Shown here one piece after another: positions 58,445 to 64,000 of a stretch of DNA of 64,000 nt (its first letter is position 1; each line of letters starts with the position of its first letter). The stretch spans positions 62,001 through 126,000 of the forward strand of contig CAZTYE010000002.1 of the NCBI GenBank assembly GCA_964617645.1, written 5' to 3'. The notes beneath the pieces were generated by a model. The model ran no database searches. It was not told the DNA's origin and saw only the letters and a list, made by a program, of their open reading frames with translations. Made by a program: the position numbers and the translations under genes. Source of the stretch: JADJGC01 sp964617645. GTDB taxonomy: Bacteria > Zixibacteria > MSB-5A5 > CAIYYT01.

Positions 58445-60706
58445 ATGACGCGTCGGGTATCGCTGACAATCTTGACTACTTTTGCCGCCCTCACTCTTTT
58501 CTCGCTTCAATCTTTCGCTCAGGATCCGTTCACACCGAATATCAAACCGCGGCTCGAAGTCAAACGCGTCGCCGGCGCCATCAAGATTGATGCTGATCTC
58601 TCGGATCCCGGCTGGTTGGGTGCCGCTACCGCCGACAATTTCAGCGAGCACTCTCCGGGTGAAATGATTCTGCCGCCGGTCTCGACTCAGGTCAAAGTCG
58701 CCTACGATAGTGAGAATTTTTATCTCGCCTTCATTTGTCAGGATGATCCCGCCTCTGTACGCGCCACCATGTGCGACCGCGACAACATCTTCGCCGGCGA
58801 CTACATCGGCATGATCCTCGACACCTACGGCGACGCTGCCTGGGCCTATGAACTCTTCTTTAATCCGCTCGGCTTGCAGGGTGACCTCAAGATGATCAGC
58901 GGCGGCGACGAGGATATGTCCTTCGACCTGGTGATGCACTCGCGCGGCCGACTCACCGACACGGGCTGGGTTGTCGAGGTCGCGGTTCCGTTTTCGAGTC
59001 TGCGCTTCCCCGACCGACCCGTACAAGAGTGGCGCGCGACGTTTTGGCGCGACCGAAAGCGCAACGCGAGAGAGCGATCGACGTGGGCGGCAATTGACCG
59101 AGACGAGCCGTGCTTCATGTGCCAGTTTGGCTATCTCGTCGGCATGGAAGGCGCAGTTCCGGGCAGCCGGCTCGAAGTACTGCCATACGTCGTCGGATCT
59201 CAGGCGTCGACAATCAAAAACGAAGACGACCTTCGCTCTGGTCTGGATGCGAAAAATCCCGATGGCGACGCCGGAATCAATTTGCGCTATCTCTTGAGTT
59301 CCGACCTCAACGCCGATATTGCGATCAATCCCGACTTCTCGCAAGTCGAATCCGACGCCGCTCAGATCGACGTGAACAACAACTTCGCGATCTTCTATCC
59401 TGAGCGCCGGCCGTTCTTTCAGGAAGGCGCCGACCAGTTTGGCAGCTACACCAATGTGATTTACACGCGTTCGATCAATGATCCGCTCGTCGCCGCGAAA
59501 GTAACGGGGCGCATTGGCCCGCGCACCAGCATCGGCTTCGCAACGGCGCGCGATGAGAATTCGCCGGTGATTGTGCCCTTCGATGAGTTTACTCGACTGG
59601 CCGCCAATGGCAAGAGCACCTCCAATTTGCTGCGCCTGCGTCATTCGGTCGGCGACGATTCGTATTTCGGATTCACCGGGACCGACCGCCGCCTGGACTC
59701 CGGCGGTTCCGGCACCGTCGTCGGGCCGGATTTTAGCCTGCGCTTTCTCAAGAAATACCGCCTGCAAGGTCAGGCGCTTTTTAGCCACACGCGCGAACCG
59801 GAAGCGCCCGCGCTTTTTGGCGAGGACGATGATCTCCACTTCGATCAGAACCGACTTACCGCGAGTTTCGACGGTGAGAAGTTCTGGGGTCACAATTTCT
59901 ATAGCAGCCTCAAACGCGACGCCCGGTTTTGGAACTTCGATCTTTCGGTCCGGTCTGTAAACCCACGCTTTCGCGCCGACAACGGCTTTGTCTTTCGCAA
60001 TAATCTTCGGGAAGGCAATCTATGGAACGGGTTTTTCCTTCGCCCCAATCGCAAAGTCATCACGGAAGCCAACTTCTATCTCTCAACCGGCCGCATCTGG
60101 AATTACGACGGCCGGCGCAAGGATGAATGGGTCTCACCGGAAATCTATCTGCTCTTCCCCGCGCAGACTTCCTTGGAAATTGGCGGGCTCTTGAGTCGCG
60201 AGACGTTTCGCGGCGTCTACTTTGGCGGCATCCGGCATATCAACGTCGAGATTGAAAGCCAATTCAGCGAGCTGCTCCACTTTGCCGCCGGTGTCAATCG
60301 TCACCGTTACATCGCGCGTTTCGTGAGTCCGCCGGTGCTCGGCGACGGCTGGGAGTATGGCGTTGAGGCCAGCATTCGCGCTGGGAACCGCCTGCTCGTG
60401 ATCCCGAGTTGGCAATATTCCGAACTGAATTATCCCGATGATGGCGCGAATATTTTTGCCGGCTATGTCCTGCGCACGCGCTTCAATTATCAATTCACCC
60501 GCGAGTGGTTCTTGCGCATGATCGTGCAGTATGACAGTTTCGACAACGTCTTCAGCTTTGAGCCGCTTCTCAGCTACAAGTTCAATCCGTTCACGATCTT
60601 CTATCTCGGCTCGACTCACGGCTACGCCAATCTCTCTAATCCGGACGATCTGGCCCCGACCGGCCGACAGATCTTCTTCAAGCTGCAGTACCTGCTGCGA
60701 ACTTGA
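58445..60706 (+). CDS. DUF5916 / family 9 carbohydrate-binding-like outer-membrane protein
   Basis: 753 residues. Signal peptide, then a CBM9-like domain (residues about 35-220) with Ile-Lys-Ile-Asp-Ala-Asp-Leu-Ser-Asp-Pro-Gly-Trp, Phe-Tyr-Leu-Ala-Phe and Trp-Val-Val-Glu-Val-Ala-Val-Pro-Phe-Ser-Ser-Leu, then Phe-Ser-Gln-Val-Glu-Ser-Asp and Arg-Pro-Phe-Phe-Gln-Glu-Gly, followed by an alternating-strand barrel to the C-terminus. This is the usual DUF5916 plan of Bacteroidetes and relatives. Substrate unknown; carbohydrate or peptide handling at the surface is inferred. The 147-base gap before it holds no other gene. Confidence 0.83.
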   Translation: MTRRVSLTILTTFAALTLFSLQSFAQDPFTPNIKPRLEVKRVAGAIKIDADLSDPGWLGAATADNFSEHSPGEMILPPVSTQVKVAYDSENFYLAFICQDDPASVRATMCDRDNIFAGDYIGMILDTYGDAAWAYELFFNPLGLQGDLKMISGGDEDMSFDLVMHSRGRLTDTGWVVEVAVPFSSLRFPDRPVQEWRATFWRDRKRNARERSTWAAIDRDEPCFMCQFGYLVGMEGAVPGSRLEVLPYVVGSQASTIKNEDDLRSGLDAKNPDGDAGINLRYLLSSDLNADIAINPDFSQVESDAAQIDVNNNFAIFYPERRPFFQEGADQFGSYTNVIYTRSINDPLVAAKVTGRIGPRTSIGFATARDENSPVIVPFDEFTRLAANGKSTSNLLRLRHSVGDDSYFGFTGTDRRLDSGGSGTVVGPDFSLRFLKKYRLQGQALFSHTREPEAPALFGEDDDLHFDQNRLTASFDGEKFWGHNFYSSLKRDARFWNFDLSVRSVNPRFRADNGFVFRNNLREGNLWNGFFLRPNRKVITEANFYLSTGRIWNYDGRRKDEWVSPEIYLLFPAQTSLEIGGLLSRETFRGVYFGGIRHINVEIESQFSELLHFAAGVNRHRYIARFVSPPVLGDGWEYGVEASIRAGNRLLVIPSWQYSELNYPDDGANIFAGYVLRTRFNYQFTREWFLRMIVQYDSFDNVFSFEPLLSYKFNPFTIFYLGSTHGYANLSNPDDLAPTGRQIFFKLQYLLRT

Positions 60707-60813
60707 AGGCGCCACGACCGGCGCTGCTCTCAGCGGCTACACGCTTTCGGCGCGAGGTCGCCCACTCGCAGCGTAGCGAAGCGTGGAACTGACCGTCGCC
60801 CGCAATCCTCCGG

Positions 60814-60836
60814 CGGAGCGACTTCAGTCGCGACTG
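60814..60836 (+). repeat. REP-like module, single copy
   Basis: CGGAGCGACTTCAGTCGCGA followed by CTG; same family as the copies at 1777-1885 and 53199-53219. Confidence 0.5.
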
Positions 60837-60924
60837 TCGTGGGCGCGAATCCTTTCGCGCATCGCGGCGCAGCAGCGAATCCCCAGCCTCAACCGGTTTC
60901 CCGCAGCATACCGCAGCGGACTCC

Positions 60925-60953
60925 TTGACAATTTCCTCTTAACTCCATATTCT
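60925..60953 (+). promoter_or_regulatory. promoter of the right-edge three-gene cluster
   Basis: TTGACA (60925-60930) and TATTCT (60948-60953) separated by 17 bases, 75 bases before the GTG start. Confidence 0.55.
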
Positions 60954-61027
60954 AACCCCGACAATTTTTCGCGCCTTTAACATCGAGCGTCGCCCCGCAA
61001 TTTCAGGGGTAACCGTGAGGCTCGCTC

Positions 61028-62095
61028 GTGCAACAAGATTACGTTCGTTTCATCGTCGACTGGCTCCGCGCACCGGAGCGTCCCGATACGCTCCGGCCGC
61101 TGCTCAAGTATTGCCTCGCCGAAGTTGCCGGCTATCTCGCCCACCTCGAGCGCTGCGGCCGTCGTCTTCCAGTTGACTTGACCCACTCCCAGCATCGTCA
61201 CGCCAATCTGGCCAACGACCTTCTCGGACGGTTCTTCCGTCGCAATTTCCAGGGGCACTATACTCTCGTTGACGATTACTTCACCCGCCACGGCATCATC
61301 GATTATATCAAGGCGAGCGAAAACGCGCTGGCACATCACTTCAAAACTCTGCTGATCGGCTTCGTCAAACGCGAACTCGGCGACATCGCTCACGAAGAAA
61401 ACTCGCAGGTCGAAAACCTCAAGGGAACTTTCCGCGATGCCCTCAAACTCTCGAATCTTTGCCGCACCGAGACTCGCGCCGGCGCAGTCTATCTGAGCAT
61501 TGCGCCGATTGATCTCGAAACGATTCGCGGCGCCGAGCTCATTTCATCGGAACGCTTGCTGACGCTTGTCGAGGCGGCCTTTCTCGAATCGCGCAACGCC
61601 CCCGAGTGGCTGCGGCAGATTTTCGAGCGACTGCGGCAAGAAACCGACGTGCCGCCGATCCTGCGTCAGAGCGATCTTGTTAGCGCCGTCGTTATCGTTC
61701 ACAGCAGGTACATGATTGACGAAGCGCCCTATCCGGCGCAACTTCCAGGCCCGCAAAACCTGCTTCTGCGACAAGAGATCGACCGCGAACGCGAAGCCGC
61801 CGTCGCCTGGTCGCGCCAGGGGCCGATCGCCAACTACCTGCGGAAAGGTGAAATCGACGAAACAACTGCGTCACTCTATCATCAGGCCGTCGCGCTATTT
61901 CTGCTCGACTTCTCCAACGGCGGCGAAGATTCCCGCGGCACGTATTTTCGCGCCGTCATGCCCGCCGAAACTCACGCCGACTACGTGAAAAAGTACAAGT
62001 ACCTGTTCGAGATGATTCTCACGCGCGCTGAAGACAATTTCGCCGAACGCCTGCGAAATAATCCGATAATCCGCGGTCCTCGGGGCTATAGGTAG
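61028..62095 (+). CDS. unknown helical protein, first gene of the edge cluster
   Basis: 355 residues from GTG 61028, with GAGG 7 bases upstream. The sequence is mostly helical, with Leu-Ala-Asn-Asp-Leu-Leu-Gly-Arg-Phe-Phe, His-Tyr-Thr-Leu-Val-Asp-Asp-Tyr-Phe and a charged Phe-Lys-Thr-Leu-Leu-Ile-Gly-Phe-Val-Lys-Arg-Glu-Leu. The spacing of these blocks loosely recalls region 2 of ECF sigma factors, and the next gene has an anti-sigma zinc finger, but no region 4 helix-turn-helix is visible, so I do not call it a sigma factor. No signal peptide or membrane helix. Likely cytoplasmic, in an operon with the next two genes. Confidence 0.7.
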   Translation: MQQDYVRFIVDWLRAPERPDTLRPLLKYCLAEVAGYLAHLERCGRRLPVDLTHSQHRHANLANDLLGRFFRRNFQGHYTLVDDYFTRHGIIDYIKASENALAHHFKTLLIGFVKRELGDIAHEENSQVENLKGTFRDALKLSNLCRTETRAGAVYLSIAPIDLETIRGAELISSERLLTLVEAAFLESRNAPEWLRQIFERLRQETDVPPILRQSDLVSAVVIVHSRYMIDEAPYPAQLPGPQNLLLRQEIDREREAAVAWSRQGPIANYLRKGEIDETTASLYHQAVALFLLDFSNGGEDSRGTYFRAVMPAETHADYVKKYKYLFEMILTRAEDNFAERLRNNPIIRGPRGYR

Positions 62096-62118
62096 GAAGA
62101 AGGAAGGCGAATGCTGTC

Positions 62119-62961
62119 ATGATCCATCCGCATCGAATTGCCATTGAAGCCTTCGTCGACGGCACGGACGCCGATTCTCGCGTCGCCGACCATCTACGCG
62201 AATGCGAATTCTGCCATGCCATCGCCGAGCAGTATCGCCGGCGCGCGGCGGAGGTCGCCGCGTTTATGGCCGATCCGTATCTCGATCAACTCGCGGCGCA
62301 GCTTGAGCGGGGCATTTTCGGCGCCAAGCTCATCGACCTGAAACTGTTGTCCACGACCTCGGTACGCGCTGGATTGCTCGCCGCCGATTCCGCGGCTCCC
62401 AAGCCGCCGGAGATACAGGGCCTCGCGACGCTCTACTCTGAGAATCCCGAGATCGTCATGCGTTACATGCGCGACCGCGCCAACAGCGTCGATTTCCTCC
62501 AGTTGATTGCCGACGCGCCCGAAAACATCGCCCACGTGCTCGTGCGCGCGCCGGAATTGGATCGCGAATTCCTCACCGACGCTTCCGGTCGCGCTGAAAT
62601 TGGCGACAATTTGATTACCGATCCGGAAAGAGCGCGCTGGCAAATTCTTCTGCCGGAGGCCACATTCGATCTGGCGCCGCTTCTGGCCGCCGAAAGTCGT
62701 CCCGAATTCCTCAGCGACACGATTCTCGAAACGGCGCGCCACGATCGTATCAAAATCACAATCTCCGGCCGCGATCAGTCCAAGCAGATTGTCGTCGAAC
62801 TGCTGCAAATCGACGGCAAAACCGACTTTCCGCCGGTGCAGATTTTGCTTGTGCAGGATCAAAAATCGCAATCTTCGAGCGCCGCGCCCAAGCAGCGCGT
62901 GCTCTTCGTGCTCCCCGAAACCAGCCGCAGCGTCAACCTGCGCGTGTTCACGAATCCATGA
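62119..62961 (+). CDS. zinc-finger (HC2) anti-sigma-like soluble protein
   Basis: 280 residues. Near the N-terminus, His-Leu-Arg-Glu-Cys-Glu-Phe-Cys-His gives the His-x3-Cys-x2-Cys of zinc-binding anti-sigma factors. A helical middle part (about residues 50-150) and a beta-sandwich-like end (about 190-280) follow. Unlike most anti-sigma factors no membrane helix is visible, so it may be cytosolic. GGAAGG lies 11 bases before the ATG. The stop overlaps the next start as ATGA, so the two are coupled. Confidence 0.72.
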   Translation: MIHPHRIAIEAFVDGTDADSRVADHLRECEFCHAIAEQYRRRAAEVAAFMADPYLDQLAAQLERGIFGAKLIDLKLLSTTSVRAGLLAADSAAPKPPEIQGLATLYSENPEIVMRYMRDRANSVDFLQLIADAPENIAHVLVRAPELDREFLTDASGRAEIGDNLITDPERARWQILLPEATFDLAPLLAAESRPEFLSDTILETARHDRIKITISGRDQSKQIVVELLQIDGKTDFPPVQILLVQDQKSQSSSAAPKQRVLFVLPETSRSVNLRVFTNP

Positions 62962-64000
62962 CCACCTCGCCGCTACAATTCGCCCGCGACTGGGAGCAGT
63001 TGCAGTCGCGCTTACGCGAACAACCGCACGATGACCTCCGGCTGCTGTCGTTGGCCGAGTTCTGGCCGCAGCTAAAGCCGCGTGTCGATGACCCCGCCTT
63101 CCAAACCTATCAGCGCGAGTACCTGTCGCTGCTCGATGACGCCCTCAAGGCTGTGAAAGCGCACGATCTTTCGGCATCAGAATGGGCCGCCATTCTCGCG
63201 GCGTTGGAGGAAATCGCCGCTCAATTCCCGCAGCCGGAGTTGGCGTCCGGCATCCAACTTTCCCTGAAAGAACTCGCGCGGCTGCACTTCTACGTCGGCA
63301 ATATCGAGTCCGGATTACTCTATGCCCAACGCTTGGCCGGCGTTGTCGCTGTTCCGAAAGTCGATCTAAGCAGTCTGGAGAACATCTACGAAATCGACGC
63401 GCTCCGCCGTTTGATCGAGATGCTCGGCGAATCCGACTCCGCCGTCAAAGCACAGCTCGAAGCCATCCTCGCCGAGTGGACGCTCGAGCGCGAATCGGTG
63501 CGCCACGACGCGATCCACTGCCTCTTCATCGAGCGCGAATCCTCAACCGGCGCCGCTCGTGGTCGGCTGCGGACTCTTGAAGGCGAAATCGAGCTTGGCC
63601 GCGGCAATGACGCTCCCGACGAGCTGACCTGCCACAATCAGGTGATCGCTCCGGACGATCCCTTCATCGGCGTCGGTTACGCCTCGCTCGCCGCGGTGCG
63701 TGACGCCCTTAAGCGGCAATCGATCACCATCGCCGACGGTCGCCGCATTCACGCGCGCTATAAAATCAATTCGAGCAATTCCGTCTTCAGCGGCGACTCG
63801 ATCGGCCTTGCTATGGCGCTGGTCGCTTACACGCAAGCCTTGCGTCCGCTGGTGCGCTGGCACGAACGCTATCTCTCTGGCGAGGTAGCCGTCACCGCCG
63901 CCATCGACGATTCCGGCCGCTTGCTGCCGATCAACACGCAAACGCTCGCCGCCAAAATCGACCGCGCCTTCTTCTCGCATGTCCGCTATCTGGTCGTGCC
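62958..64000 (+). CDS. Lon (S16)-like domain protein, cut by window edge
   Basis: 347 codons are visible and the gene continues past the right edge. It starts with ATG in the ATGA overlap. The first 220 residues or so are helical, without an AAA motif. From about residue 225 the sequence resembles the Lon proteolytic domain: Ser-Gly-Asp-Ser-Ile-Gly-Leu-Ala-Met-Ala-Leu (Ser281 as nucleophile candidate), then Leu-Ser-Gly-Glu-Val-Ala-Val and Leu-Leu-Pro-Ile-Asn. The Lys of the Lon catalytic dyad would fall about residue 329 but is Thr there; Lys333 is near. So it is either a shifted dyad or a non-proteolytic relative. Confidence 0.7.
   Translation, partial: MTTSPLQFARDWEQLQSRLREQPHDDLRLLSLAEFWPQLKPRVDDPAFQTYQREYLSLLDDALKAVKAHDLSASEWAAILAALEEIAAQFPQPELASGIQLSLKELARLHFYVGNIESGLLYAQRLAGVVAVPKVDLSSLENIYEIDALRRLIEMLGESDSAVKAQLEAILAEWTLERESVRHDAIHCLFIERESSTGAARGRLRTLEGEIELGRGNDAPDELTCHNQVIAPDDPFIGVGYASLAAVRDALKRQSITIADGRRIHARYKINSSNSVFSGDSIGLAMALVAYTQALRPLVRWHERYLSGEVAVTAAIDDSGRLLPINTQTLAAKIDRAFFSHVRYLVV

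Larger units (their letters stand above)
60707..61027. other. intergenic region with REP-like module and promoter
   Basis: About 320 bases without a supported gene. A REP-like module lies at 60814-60836 and a promoter at 60925-60953. The stretch 60707-60900 is GC-rich with several short inverted repeats around GCG cores. Confidence 0.6.

Noticed and set aside
57821..59893. 690-codon open frame on the minus strand
   Set aside because: It lies opposite wbpA and the DUF5916 gene, both with strong family marks. Long antisense frames are expected in this GC-rich codon usage.

Overview
The window is a stretch of ordinary bacterial chromosome, moderately GC-rich and almost fully coding. It reads as a diderm of the FCB group. 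The evidence is a very large SprA/Sov-type type IX translocon, an LpxC-FabZ fusion inside a full lipid A operon, three SurA/PpiC-type chaperones around mfd, and secreted proteins ending in dockerin-like tails. That mixture is typical of Zixibacteria-like genomes; the phylum assignment is inference, since no rRNA or ribosomal protein gene is present.

Layout. 1-2.9 kb is a small-gene accessory patch: the 5' end of nadA, a 40-residue Cys-rich peptide gene, a Cys-rich unknown, a cupredoxin whose halves are in swapped order, a zinc-ribbon miniprotein, REP-like palindromes, a DUF4287/SRPBCC protein and a YciI protein. 3-5.2 kb holds gpmA and a leucyl aminopeptidase. 5.4-11 kb (minus) holds ilvE, two acyl-CoA dehydrogenases, a 3-hydroxyacyl-CoA dehydrogenase and a thiolase, a beta-oxidation-like set. 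11.2-21.5 kb (minus) is one run of overlapping genes, read from high to low coordinate: comEA-like, lpxC-fabZ, lpxA, a Gfo/Idh oxidoreductase, lpxB, waaA, lpxK, nadB, guaA. 21.5-34.2 kb (minus) continues upstream with sprA, murB, DUF1844, a small coiled-coil protein, recG, an anti-sigma/ECF sigma pair and holA.

At 33.9-35.5 kb the 5' end of holA is duplicated as a perfect 281-bp direct repeat around a 1.02-kb insert carrying one unknown membrane-anchored gene. 35.7-40.3 kb has a dockerin-tailed secreted protein, an RNase H-like protein, a secreted unknown, a response regulator, hflX and an S4 protein. 40.3-49.4 kb carries three parvulin-type chaperones and mfd. 49.6-53.1 kb pairs a lipoprotein cytochrome c and an outer-membrane protein with a divergent PqqD-M50-HlyD fusion. 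53.4-58.3 kb has a second dockerin-tailed protein and the gmd-rmd-wbpA sugar-nucleotide operon. 58.4-64 kb has a DUF5916 barrel protein and an unfinished three-gene cluster: unknown, zinc-finger anti-sigma-like, Lon(S16)-like.

The core theme is envelope construction: lipid A and Kdo synthesis, UDP-MurNAc synthesis, export and folding of outer-membrane proteins, type IX secretion and surface-polysaccharide precursors. The strongest leads for something undescribed are the Cys-rich peptide locus, the permuted cupredoxin, the holA duplication with its cargo, the PqqD-M50-HlyD fusion, and the three-gene cluster cut by the right edge. No rRNA, tRNA, CRISPR array or insertion sequence was recognised.
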